From the NCBI RefSeq assembly GCF_000317615.1, contig NC_019780.1, forward strand, positions 2,253,840-2,317,839: a stretch of 64,000 bases of DNA, in the 5' to 3' direction. Shown here one piece after another: positions 56,801 to 64,000 of the stretch (its first letter is position 1; every line of letters starts with the position of its first letter). The DNA is from Dactylococcopsis salina PCC 8305. GTDB lineage: Bacteria; Cyanobacteriota; Cyanobacteriia; Cyanobacteriales; Rubidibacteraceae. Both the position numbers and the translations under genes were made by a program. The notes under the pieces are model-generated. The model did no database searches. It was not told the origin of the DNA and was given only the letters and a program-made list of their open reading frames with translations.

Positions 56801-58159
56801 TTTGTTGATCGCTTTGAGTTTGGTTCATTGTTATCGAATGGCATTCCCAGTGCTTTTGAAGATACGAATAATCTAGATAACGACCCCAATACTGATGTTC
56901 TTATTAGTTTCGCTTATTCCCGCGGTTTTGATGAAGACTGGCCCTTTGGCGCTGATGAAATTCCAGAAGGAGAAACATCGGTTGATTTAGGAAAATTACG
57001 GCTTCCCTTAGCAGATAGTTTTGATCCAGCTACTGACACCACAACCGCTAACATTATCCTGCGTGATCCAGATTCAAGTTTTCAAGCGAACCCAGAAGAA
57101 AATCTGGATGAGTTAGTAATCAGTGCTGAACAAGGAATTAATGAATCGCCAGTGGCTACAGACGATAGCAATCAGACTGACGAAGATACGGTTCTCAATG
57201 TTGATGCTGCCAATGGAGTCCTTACCAATGATAGCGACCCCGATGGGGACAATCTCACAGTTAGCGCGGTCAATGGAGAAGAAGCTAATGTTGGCACGAC
57301 GTTTGAGTTAGATTCAGGAACTTTACTGACTCTCAATGCTGATGGAAGTTATGAATATGACCCCAATGGTGCATTTGAAGACCTCAACGACGGAGACACT
57401 GCTACTGATACCTTTACCTACACTGTAGCTGACGGGAATGGTGGTACAAATACCGCAGAGATAACAGTTACCATCGACGGAATTACCGATGGTTTTGATG
57501 AACCTGTTCTTAGTGCTGTCGATGATTTGGTCTTCGGAACTTCTAATAACGACACCCTCAATGCCGCTGATCAAAATGATCCTTACACAGGGAATAACCA
57601 AATCACCTTCACTGGCGCTGGGGAAGACCTTGTTGATGGTTCGATCGGGGGAGATGGTTCTAACCGTAATTATGGTGGCAGCAATGCTGATGAATTATTT
57701 GCAGGGAACAACGATCGTCTTTTTGGAGAAGGCGGTAACGATACCCTAGATGCTTCTCAAGGAACGGGTAATAACCGACTTTATGGAGGCGACGACAATG
57801 ATGATCTCATTGCAGGAAATGATGATTTACTAACAGGTGGGAATGGAGACGATCGTCTTTTCGTGCGACAAGGCGGAAACAATCTTCTGATTGGCAATAG
57901 CGGCGCTGATCAATTCTGGATTGCTACTGATGAAATTCCCAACTCTCCTAACATCATTACCGATTTTACATCAGGAGAAGACGCGATCGGTTTCGGTGGT
58001 TTCCCAGACCTGAGTTTTAGTGATTTGAGTTTGAGTCAAGAAGGGTCAAACACTCTCATTGGTTTGGATGCTAACGACCCGATCGCTGAATTACAAGGGG
58101 TACAAGCCAATACCTTAACCGAAAATGACTTTGTTTTTGCAGCACAGTCTCCCCAGTAG
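53816..58159 (+). CDS. Large RTX exoprotein with vWD, cadherin-like, dockerin-like and cohesin-like regions
   Basis: 1447 very acidic residues without a signal peptide. Order: RTX nonapeptides (about 28-66, GGNDRLIGG); a cadherin-like stretch; a vWD-type domain from about 310 (GDPHVTTFDRNSFGFQVVG); more cadherin-like repeats (about 580-790); two EF-hand/dockerin-like loops (about 800-905, DVDENGVANGSVDGLNIL and DVDRSGVANGSVDGLNIL); a cohesin-like region (about 925-1100); a VCBS-like domain (about 1105-1225); and a C-terminal RTX module. It is probably exported by a type I system (genes not in the window) and folded by Ca2+ outside. Adhesion or matrix function is inferred. Confidence 0.88.
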   Translation: MADFNGDDNDNNLVGNDNEDDVIQGFDGNDSLVGLGGNDRLIGGFGNDTLDGGFGNDTLNGGNGDDIYQISRDLSGVNTINDVAGNDTLEIFDTEGTAFQVSLEAPTVGLIGIERDGANVLVDIVADGIADDLIVEDFFASANSNTPGAGFIETFGVTSGRDVQDFLAVNVPPENQPPVVGIGNFEIDEFAANGTQFGQLDISDPDGDDLTVSLSEASQVRLINTFTGGETEDPDVDGDGDAPFAIDNEGVITVNDTDDLGPLFEVVSFGNFFAFTRTVPSFDLTVEVSDGEATTEGASSIDVNLGRPAFGFGDPHVTTFDRNSFGFQVVGEFTLIESTDENNPLNIQARTAPAIQENGEPSDRLSNYTAIGTEIDGNTVAIYAGEENPVFVDGEAVTDFGVAGIEVGDGGRIVNLGNGFFNISLGGEAQERIVVQVFENRIDPRFFLSEERNGNITGVMGNKDGDPSNDIVDSNGDVIQEATFEQINGEFAEAFRITDGANSLLLRDGEDIENINNPDFPAEEVTLASLEAELGTEAFNEIVAQVEEAGVPEGFLRTSAIIDFATTGDDTFIGSALNVAGGNATPEVDNAVFTIEEDLADGEVVGTVSIQDGDDGLENLEVSISAGNEDIDGDGEAPFAIDGQGQITINDSGDLDAFGFTLSVTATDPLGATATGSVTIAFNPPDVDQPPSVAANVNEIRENSVEGTIVGQAIAVDAEGDDFTFGLDGELDPNGNGTDAFTIAPENGLITVADPGDLDFETTPSFGFDITATQTNDDTIIGTSTVTVNLIDNDDETATPTFNLDVDENGVANGSVDGLNILNFLFGLGAQTMDTSQAPDEVGQQNIFDNIQEGLDIDNPALDVDRSGVANGSVDGLNILRVLANLGPEQMDISQTDLGQQNVFDNVQALDIPGDDILVEPIQPEDGIPNHVVEANLTSPVEAGSEVEINLSYRTEDPEAANAEFLSFSVAVDSSVLQLEDTNPDLSGIQLPEGTFVDRFEFGSLLSNGIPSAFEDTNNLDNDPNTDVLISFAYSRGFDEDWPFGADEIPEGETSVDLGKLRLPLADSFDPATDTTTANIILRDPDSSFQANPEENLDELVISAEQGINESPVATDDSNQTDEDTVLNVDAANGVLTNDSDPDGDNLTVSAVNGEEANVGTTFELDSGTLLTLNADGSYEYDPNGAFEDLNDGDTATDTFTYTVADGNGGTNTAEITVTIDGITDGFDEPVLSAVDDLVFGTSNNDTLNAADQNDPYTGNNQITFTGAGEDLVDGSIGGDGSNRNYGGSNADELFAGNNDRLFGEGGNDTLDASQGTGNNRLYGGDDNDDLIAGNDDLLTGGNGDDRLFVRQGGNNLLIGNSGADQFWIATDEIPNSPNIITDFTSGEDAIGFGGFPDLSFSDLSLSQEGSNTLIGLDANDPIAELQGVQANTLTENDFVFAAQSPQ
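57509..58149 (+). repeat. 641-bp C-terminal RTX cassette, copy A
   Basis: This segment recurs at 62317-62957 with constant offset 4808, that is, without a single net indel. It encodes about 213 residues from LSAVDDLVFGTSNNDTLN to the end. Differences cluster at the 3' end (GGFPDLSFSDLSLSQ against GSFPDLSFNDLIVNQ). Confidence 0.93.
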
Positions 58160-58285
58160 GTTGGGTGGAGAGTAGCGAAACCCAACCTTAATCAGTCTCC
58201 CCAGTAGGTTGGGTGGAGAGTAGCGAAACCCAACCTTAATCAGTCTCCCCAGTAGGTTGGGTGGAGAGTCGCGAAACCCAACATT
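58151..58285. repeat. Three tandem 48-bp TAGGTTGGGT repeats
   Basis: Copies start at 58151, 58199 and 58247, each CCCCAGTAGGTTGGGTGG plus AGAGTAGCG or AGAGTCGCG and AAACCCAACC. The first overlaps the stop region of the RTX gene. Confidence 0.95.
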
Positions 58286-58323
58286 ATTGTTGGCAACAAT
58301 GGAAGCGCGATCGCGCTACTAAG

Positions 58324-59226
58324 CTACTGTTCATCTTGATTAATGAGTTGAGTCACTTCTTCTGGGGAAAGTTCAGTGAGTTCAGCAATTTCCTCAATTG
58401 TCATGCCTCGACTTAAAAGGTTGCGGATGAATCTTCGCTGCGCGATCGCAATGCCACGCTGTTCACCTCGTTGTTCACCTCGCTGTTCACCGCGTTGTTC
58501 ACCGCGTTGTTCAGCCTCTTCTAGACGTTGGGTATAAACCGTTGATAGTTGCATGAGAAATTCCCTCTCTTCAGTTTCTAAACCTTGTTGCTCTTGCTGT
58601 CTTACTTCTAAGATAGCAACCATATTCGCTACAATTTCGAGCATTCTATCCCGAAAGGGGTTGGTTTCTGGTAGTTGCTGTAACTCTTCAATTGCCTGCA
58701 TTTGCACCTTACCGCGACCAAAAATCCTTAAGAATAAGGTGTCGGGAGTGCGAGGAAGTTGGTGTATGGCAACCAAAACAGTTCTGAATCCTTCCCCACA
58801 AAAATAGAAACCTTCCACCCAGTTTTCTAAGTCTGGTTCAGCTTTAAATGCTTCCAGCACTGAGTCAGAAATGGTCGGTGAGAGAATCCAGAGAGTCGGC
58901 GCTTCTTGTTCCGAGAATGGGGTTTGTTCTCTTCGGTAGCGTCGTTGTTGGCTTGCTTCTAAATCCAGTAATTTTTTCAAGCACTTTCGCACTTCTTGGG
59001 CATTAATGGGATTACGATACGGTTCAATGACAGCAGGAGTTAACGCTAATTTCCCCAAGAAGCCTAATGCGGTTAAGTTAGCTTTCTTGTCGGGATCAGG
59101 AGTGAAAAAGAAATCAATTTCGCGAACTTCGGAAGCCACTTTAGAATCTACCTCGCTTTTTCCAAAAGAATAGAGCAATTCTTCAAGAGAATCTTTACTA
59201 AATTGATCGTGAAGGTTTCGAGTCAA
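58324..59226 (-). CDS. Rpn-like PD-(D/E)XK family protein, paralog 5
   Basis: 300 residues, separated from the other four by the 4.3-kb RTX gene. The linker has five EQRG units (12-bp repeats, about 58459-58512). Small differences (NPINAQEVRKC, LPETNPFRD) make it the most divergent copy, though still nearly identical over most of its length. TTG start with the shared 5' flank. Confidence 0.72.
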   Translation of the reverse strand: MTRNLHDQFSKDSLEELLYSFGKSEVDSKVASEVREIDFFFTPDPDKKANLTALGFLGKLALTPAVIEPYRNPINAQEVRKCLKKLLDLEASQQRRYRREQTPFSEQEAPTLWILSPTISDSVLEAFKAEPDLENWVEGFYFCGEGFRTVLVAIHQLPRTPDTLFLRIFGRGKVQMQAIEELQQLPETNPFRDRMLEIVANMVAILEVRQQEQQGLETEEREFLMQLSTVYTQRLEEAEQRGEQRGEQRGEQRGEQRGIAIAQRRFIRNLLSRGMTIEEIAELTELSPEEVTQLINQDEQ

Positions 59227-59336
59227 AAGAAAGAATCAAGGATGAGTTTTTTTTATTATCTCATCTTGAGGTCTCAATTGATTCCTTACCTTAAGCAGCG
59301 ATCGCGCCAAATTTCAGGAGACCCTAATCAGAGGAA

Positions 59337-59675
59337 TCATTGTTCTGTTCCTCTTGCATCAAGCAACCAACGCTTAAGATCAGCGATCGAGGTAAAATCC
59401 AAGAGAGCTTCAGCCAGGGCTTCAGTTTGCTCAATCTCTAATTTCTCAATCTGGGTTTGAATTGGGGAAGGAATGTCTCCAAAACGCCGTGAGAGCAGTC
59501 GCCAGACTAGTGATCGCGCTTCTGTTTTTTTCCCGCGCTGTTCAACTTGTTGTTCCCATTCTATAAAGGCTTGTGGCAAGGGCCTAGTCACCTCCTCCCC
59601 TTCTGGGAGTTCTGGATTGGCTTCGACAATGATTTTCCATCCCTCCCCCAAACCGCGATCGCGCCTTACCCTCAA
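59337..59675 (-). pseudogene. C-terminal fragment of an Rpn/DUF4351 protein
   Basis: About 112 codons read LPQAFIEWEQQVEQRGKKTE, SLVWRLLSRRFGDIPSP and IADLKRWLLDARG. This is the linker and DUF4351 end of Rpn-type proteins such as the one at 34684. The nuclease domain is absent and the first residues (MRVRRDRGLGEGWK) look unrelated, so this is a truncated remnant. Confidence 0.7.
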
Positions 59676-59868
59676 AGTGTGTGAACTTTTGTTAATTTGC
59701 AGTCTTAGGGTGATCTCTATGCTAATCTAGTGAGGTTGTTTATTTCAACAATTTCATATTTAACTATGTCATTGTTAATTATCTTTGACGCTTAAATCTT
59801 TAAATGGATTGTTTGAAGTAAATAGAAAGAGTGAGAGTTTTAAGGAACAATATGAGGAGTAATGTATT

Positions 59869-62800
59869 ATGACTAGCTCTAGTTTTGAAACTGCTGAGCG
59901 CATCGATTCCACCGACATTATTGACGATTCGGTAGAAGCAGGATTCGACGATTCCGACTACTATGTCTTCAACTTGGCTCAGGAGAGTACCGCTGAAGTG
60001 ACTCTCGATGTTTCCGAAGACGATGCTGACCTGTACTTATACGATAGCGCTCAAAATTTCATCGCCTTGTCGATGAATGGAGGCTTGGATTCAGAATTTA
60101 TTGTCGAGGAGTTAGCAGCTGGAGATTATTACTTAGAAGTTGAGGCTTGGTCTGGTTTCACTGACTATACCTTAGACCTGTTGAGTTTCTCAGAACCAAT
60201 CATTGATGATAACGACAGCTTCGACACAGCGAATCGCCTTGATGCCACCGACATTATTTCCAGTGATGTTGAGGTGGATGTTGATGATTCTGACTACTAT
60301 GTCTTCAACTTAGCTCAGGAGAGTACCGTTAATGTTATTCTCAATGTTGATCTAGATGATGCTGACCTGTTCTTATATGATAGCAGTCAAAACGTCATCG
60401 CTTCTTCAGCTAACGCAGGACTCAGTTCGGAATCTATTGTCGAGGAGTTAGCAGCCGGAGATTATTACTTAGAAGTTGAGGCTTGGTCTGGTTTCACTGA
60501 CTACACCTTAGACCTATTGAGTGTCTCAGAAGAACCGACCTATGATGACGGTAATAATACTTTCGAGTCTGCTATGGCGATCGAGATTGGCGAAACCAAG
60601 ACAGAAAGAGTGAGTTCTAGCGATCCAGAGGACTACTACTCTTTTAACTTAGTCAACGACACGATGATCGAACTCAACTTGACAGGAATTGGAGGGGATG
60701 CCGATCTCGAACTGTATGATGCTAATGAAGAGTATGTAGATGGGTCTTCCAGTTTTGACTCTTCTGAGACGATCGAGACATTTTTGGCTAGTGGCGAGTA
60801 TTTCATCAAAATCGATGCTTACAGCGGAGAGATAGACTATGAGCTATCTCTCGCCTCAAGTGACAGTCCTTCAATTCCCGACGATTCTGCGGGCAATAGT
60901 CTTGACGAAGCATTATCAATCGGCATCAATGATACTCATTCTGAAGGAGTCGGACAAGACGGCGACGAGCTAGACTACTTCCGCTTTGAATTAGATAGCT
61001 TGAGTGAAGTAACAATTGGACTCAGTGGCCTGTCAGCAGACTTAGATCTAGAACTCCTTAATGTCGAGGGCGGTATTATCAGTTCCTCAGAAAAAGGCGG
61101 TTTCCAAGATGAAAGTATTTCTGCTCTACTAGAGGCTGGAACGTATTTCATCAAAGTAGATCCCTTTGGGCCTGCAATCAGTAGCTATGAGTTGGAGATT
61201 GCCTCTGAAACAGCGTCGATTTCTCCCGAACCAAATCCCTTTGATGCTCGAACTGGTTATGGTTTCTTGGATGCATCTGTTGCTGTCGCATCAGTACTGA
61301 ATCAAGATCCTTTTCCCATCGTTGATCTGTTTGGTGATGGCGATGAGTGGGCAGTGAATATGGTTAACGCACCGGAAGTTTGGGAGCAAGGCTATACAGG
61401 GGAAGGTATGGTTGTTGCAGTTCTCGATACAGGTATTGACAGAAATCATCCCGATTTATTCGACAACATTTGGGAAAATTCTGGGGAAATACCAAACAAT
61501 GGAGAGGATGATGACGGAAATGGCTTCGTCGATGATGTTTACGGGTGGAACTTTGCGGGGAATAAAAACGATACCTCAGACCTACAAGGACACGGAACCC
61601 ACGTTGCAGGAACAATCGCCGGTCGTGATGATGGTGTAGGTGTCACTGGTGTTGCCCATAACGCCCAAATCATGCCTGTTAAAGTTTTAGGGGATGATGG
61701 CTTTGGAACCTATCAAGGGATAGCCAACGGGATCGTATATGCCACTCAAAATGGGGCAGATGTGATCAATATGAGTTTAGGCGGTCCCAATCCATCTCCT
61801 ATAATAGAGGATGCCATTGAATATGCTGTTGATCAAGGAGTCATAGTCATTTCTGCTGCAGGCAATGAGGCTCAGGAGGAGCCAGCTGCTCCAGGTGTTT
61901 TTGCCGATGAATTTGGCGTGGTGGTAGGTTCTGTTAACCGCAGTAACCAGCAATCCAGTTTTTCCAACGAAGCAGGGGAAGATCCATCAATGATTTACGT
62001 AACAGCCCCTGGAGAAGACATTTATTCTTCTATTCCAGGAGGAGATTATGATTCTTGGAATGGCACTTCCATGGCAACTCCTCACGTTGCAGGAATAGTG
62101 ACGCTAATGTTGGAAGCGAACCCTGACTTAAGTGATCAGGAAGTTCGTGAAATTATCTCTTCAAGCACAACCAATTCTCCTACTATAACTACCAATTCTG
62201 ATTTGAGCGGTTTTGGCATTCAGAGTGCCAAAAGTAGCGAAATTGCACCTTCTTTCGAATTTCAAAATGACGACTCAATTCCTGTTGAAATTCCCGAGTC
62301 AGCAGACATCACAGATCTTAGTGCTGTCGATGATTTGGTCTTCGGAACTTCTAATAACGACACCCTCAATGCCGCTGATCAAAATGATCCTTATACAGGG
62401 AATAACCAAATCACCTTCACTGGCGCTGGGGAAGACCTTGTTGATGGTTCGATCGCGGGAGATGGTTCTAACCGTAATTATGGTGGCAGCAATGCTGATG
62501 AATTATTTGCAGGGAACAACGATCGTCTTTTTGGAGAAGGCGGTAACGACACCCTAGATGCTTCTCAAGGAACAGGTAATAACCGACTTTATGGAGGCGA
62601 CGACAATGATGATCTCATTGCTGGAAATGATGATTTACTAACAGGTGGGAATGGAGACGATCGTCTTTTCGTGCGACAAGGCGGAAACAATCTTCTGATT
62701 GGCAATAGCGGCGCTGATCAATTCTGGATTGCTACTGATGAAATTCCCAACTCTCCTAACATCATTACCGATTTTACATCAGGAGAAGACGCGATCGGTT

Positions 62801-62967
62801 TCGGTAGTTTCCCAGACCTTTCTTTTAATGATCTCATTGTGAATCAAAATGGAGAAAACACTCTCATTGGTTTAGAGGCTAACAACCCGATCGCTGAATT
62901 ACAAGGGGTACAAGCCAATACCTTAACCGAAAATGACTTTGTTTTTGCAGCACAGTCCCCTGTTTAG
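59869..62967 (+). CDS. Subtilisin-like (S8) serine protease with N-terminal PPC domains and RTX tail
   Basis: 1032 acidic residues, no signal peptide, start preceded by GAGGAG. Four pre-peptidase C-terminal (PPC) type beta-domains fill about 1-450 (for example DSDYYVFNLAQEST, ELAAGDYYLEVEAWSG twice). The S8 catalytic domain (about 500-785) has Asp520 (VLDTGID), His575 (GHGTHVAG) and Ser734 (NGTSMATPH). The rest is the C-terminal RTX cassette shared with the 53816 gene. It is likely secreted by a type I system and active outside the cell in Ca2+. PPC domains usually follow the protease, so their position here is unusual. Confidence 0.94.
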   Translation: MTSSSFETAERIDSTDIIDDSVEAGFDDSDYYVFNLAQESTAEVTLDVSEDDADLYLYDSAQNFIALSMNGGLDSEFIVEELAAGDYYLEVEAWSGFTDYTLDLLSFSEPIIDDNDSFDTANRLDATDIISSDVEVDVDDSDYYVFNLAQESTVNVILNVDLDDADLFLYDSSQNVIASSANAGLSSESIVEELAAGDYYLEVEAWSGFTDYTLDLLSVSEEPTYDDGNNTFESAMAIEIGETKTERVSSSDPEDYYSFNLVNDTMIELNLTGIGGDADLELYDANEEYVDGSSSFDSSETIETFLASGEYFIKIDAYSGEIDYELSLASSDSPSIPDDSAGNSLDEALSIGINDTHSEGVGQDGDELDYFRFELDSLSEVTIGLSGLSADLDLELLNVEGGIISSSEKGGFQDESISALLEAGTYFIKVDPFGPAISSYELEIASETASISPEPNPFDARTGYGFLDASVAVASVLNQDPFPIVDLFGDGDEWAVNMVNAPEVWEQGYTGEGMVVAVLDTGIDRNHPDLFDNIWENSGEIPNNGEDDDGNGFVDDVYGWNFAGNKNDTSDLQGHGTHVAGTIAGRDDGVGVTGVAHNAQIMPVKVLGDDGFGTYQGIANGIVYATQNGADVINMSLGGPNPSPIIEDAIEYAVDQGVIVISAAGNEAQEEPAAPGVFADEFGVVVGSVNRSNQQSSFSNEAGEDPSMIYVTAPGEDIYSSIPGGDYDSWNGTSMATPHVAGIVTLMLEANPDLSDQEVREIISSSTTNSPTITTNSDLSGFGIQSAKSSEIAPSFEFQNDDSIPVEIPESADITDLSAVDDLVFGTSNNDTLNAADQNDPYTGNNQITFTGAGEDLVDGSIAGDGSNRNYGGSNADELFAGNNDRLFGEGGNDTLDASQGTGNNRLYGGDDNDDLIAGNDDLLTGGNGDDRLFVRQGGNNLLIGNSGADQFWIATDEIPNSPNIITDFTSGEDAIGFGSFPDLSFNDLIVNQNGENTLIGLEANNPIAELQGVQANTLTENDFVFAAQSPV
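62317..62957 (+). repeat. 641-bp C-terminal RTX cassette, copy B
   Basis: Partner of 57509-58149. Near-identity at silent positions over the first 450 bp indicates recent duplication or gene conversion rather than selection alone. Confidence 0.93.
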
Positions 62968-62970
62968 TTT

Positions 62971-63152
62971 CCCCAGTAGGTTGGGTGGAGAGTCGCGAAA
63001 CCCAACCTTAAGCAGTCTCCCCAGTAGGTTGGGTGGAGAGTCGCGAAACCCAACCTTAAGCAGTCTCCCCAGTAGGTTGGGTGGAGAGTCGCGAAACCCA
63101 ACCTTAAGCAGTCTCCCCAGTAGGTTGGGTGGAGAGTCGCGAAACCCAACAT
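62971..63152. repeat. Four tandem 48-bp TAGGTTGGGT repeats
   Basis: Copies start at 62971, 63019, 63067 and 63115, uniform and with the same period and sequence as the array at 58151. A degenerate inverted copy follows at about 63174-63200. The array lies between convergent genes. Confidence 0.95.
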
Positions 63153-63210
63153 TTAGCAGTTATTACGTGGGAAGTGTTGGGTTTCATTTCGCCCAATCGA
63201 CATGAGGGTT

Positions 63211-64000
63211 TCACGAGTTACGAGACAATGATTCCGTTGCAGGAGTGAGAGCAGTTTTCACACTAGAGGCAAAAGCAAACACAGCTACGACACCTAAAAT
63301 CCCACTGGCAAGAGCATAAGTGCCGCCAGCGCCAACCCACTGCACCGCCGTTTGACTGGCAAAAGGAGAAAGAAACTCACCGATATAGAAGGCTGTGGTT
63401 AAGCCCCCTAATGCTCTTCCCCTAATTTCAGCGTTAACCGTCTTTGTCACCCAAACCTTACAATTGGGAAACAGTAAGCCAAATCCTAAGCCACTTACCC
63501 CCAAACCCAAAACGATAAATTTAATGCTGGGAGCAACCGCGACAATGATATGTCCGACACAAGCAAGACTAAACGCCATTGCCAAAACATTAATAAAGGT
63601 AAATCTTGCTTTTAGCCAACCGTAACCGAGAGACGAACCTGCTTGACAAAAAGTCATGGTTGCAATGGCAACGCCGCTTAAAGACGCAGACGCATCAAAG
63701 GAAGAGCGCAAGTAAAACGGTAGCTGTACTGGCGTAAGATAAAACAGAAACATATGTAAGAGTTCTACTCCATAAATTACCCCAATGGTTAATAAGGGTA
63801 ACTGCGCCCAAGACAATCCTCGGTTTTCTCCTTCTTGTTCAATCACTTCATGGATGGGTTCTCGCAACCAGAGGATCATAAATGGCACTAATATCAAAGG
63901 CGCAAGATAAATGAGAAACGGAACACGCCAACTGATATCTGCTAACACCCCACTGACTGATAACACCACAACTCCTACCAGTGCGATACAAGTCGATTGT
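63211..64000 (-). CDS. MFS transporter, N-terminus beyond the right edge
   Basis: About 263 residues are visible; the frame is open to the window edge (STCIALVGVVVLSVSG before the first possible GTG at 63969). It contains about eight membrane helices (for example LPLLTIGVIYGVELLHMFLF and FIVLGLGVSGLGFGLLF), a cytoplasmic loop WLREPIHEV, and the repeat-2 motif GRALGGLTTAFYIGEFLSPF typical of AraJ-like drug or sugar efflux proteins. The substrate is unknown. Confidence 0.88.
   Translation of the reverse strand, partial: QSTCIALVGVVVLSVSGVLADISWRVPFLIYLAPLILVPFMILWLREPIHEVIEQEGENRGLSWAQLPLLTIGVIYGVELLHMFLFYLTPVQLPFYLRSSFDASASLSGVAIATMTFCQAGSSLGYGWLKARFTFINVLAMAFSLACVGHIIVAVAPSIKFIVLGLGVSGLGFGLLFPNCKVWVTKTVNAEIRGRALGGLTTAFYIGEFLSPFASQTAVQWVGAGGTYALASGILGVVAVFAFASSVKTALTPATESLSRNS

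Noticed and set aside
53816-58159. Open frames opposite the RTX adhesin (up to 185 codons)
   Set aside because: They are shadows of Asp/Asn/Gly-rich repeats, with no ribosome-binding sites or motifs.
1-64000. tRNA, rRNA or named riboswitch
   Set aside because: None could be recognised by reading. A covariance-model search would be needed to exclude small RNAs.

Overview
The window looks like the chromosome of a cyanobacterium, most likely a halotolerant unicellular one of the Halothece/Dactylococcopsis/Euhalothece kind (the genus is an inference). Evidence: the palindrome GCGATCGC (HIP1) and its core CGATCG occur throughout; there are phototroph-type genes (biliverdin reductase, Tab2-type translation factor, FurA-type regulator); the secreted proteins are very acidic; and the intergenic DNA is full of short palindromic repeats. 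I saw no rRNA, tRNA or CRISPR array.

Layout. 1-1.2 kb: an edge-truncated tnpB insertion sequence. 1.2-1.8 kb: a 315-bp-period duplication. 2.1-5.9 kb: a small protein, aroQ, an ADP-ribosylglycohydrolase-like protein and a 7TM-HD phosphodiesterase. 6-6.7 kb: thioredoxin and an orphan UPF0175 protein. 6.8-10.9 kb: a kinase-phosphatase fused to DUF29, a HerA-like ATPase and a methyltransferase pseudogene. 10.9-12 kb: ArsR regulator, low-complexity DNA, IS1634 remnant. 12-20.8 kb: a two-partner-secretion locus (tpsB, tpsA) followed by an exported CHAT-TPR protein. 20.9-29.4 kb: an IS-derived MITE, a DHH/CBS/tRNA nucleotidyltransferase, a damaged HicBA pair, Slt and LON-domain genes, tab2 and a methyltransferase. 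29.6-34.5 kb: ugd and a UDP-glucuronate decarboxylase gene carrying two inteins. 34.7-39.8 kb: Rpn-type nuclease, ackA, an adenine methyltransferase cut by an IS630 element, and an ldhA pseudogene. 39.9-48.3 kb: Uma2, bvdR, sufE, three tandem MscS genes, fur and moaA. 48.5-53.4 kb and 58.3 kb: five near-identical Rpn-like paralogs. 53.8-63 kb: two large RTX exoproteins (a vWD/cadherin/dockerin-like adhesin and a subtilisin-like protease) sharing an almost identical C-terminal cassette. The right edge holds a partial MFS transporter.

How it fits together. Much of the window deals with the cell surface: UDP-glucuronate and UDP-xylose supply (Ugd, UXS), a TPS adhesin with its outer-membrane pore and a periplasmic caspase-like protein, two calcium-dependent type I-secreted proteins, and osmotic-shock channels. 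Superimposed on this is heavy mobile-DNA traffic: IS elements, MITEs, inteins, amplified Rpn-like genes and several dispersed repeats. These have left at least four broken genes.

The most noteworthy items are the double-intein UXS gene, the amplified Rpn-like array with variable tetrapeptide repeats, the kinase-phosphatase-DUF29 fusion with an internal ribosome-binding site, the IS-split adenine methyltransferase, and the CHAT/TPS cluster.
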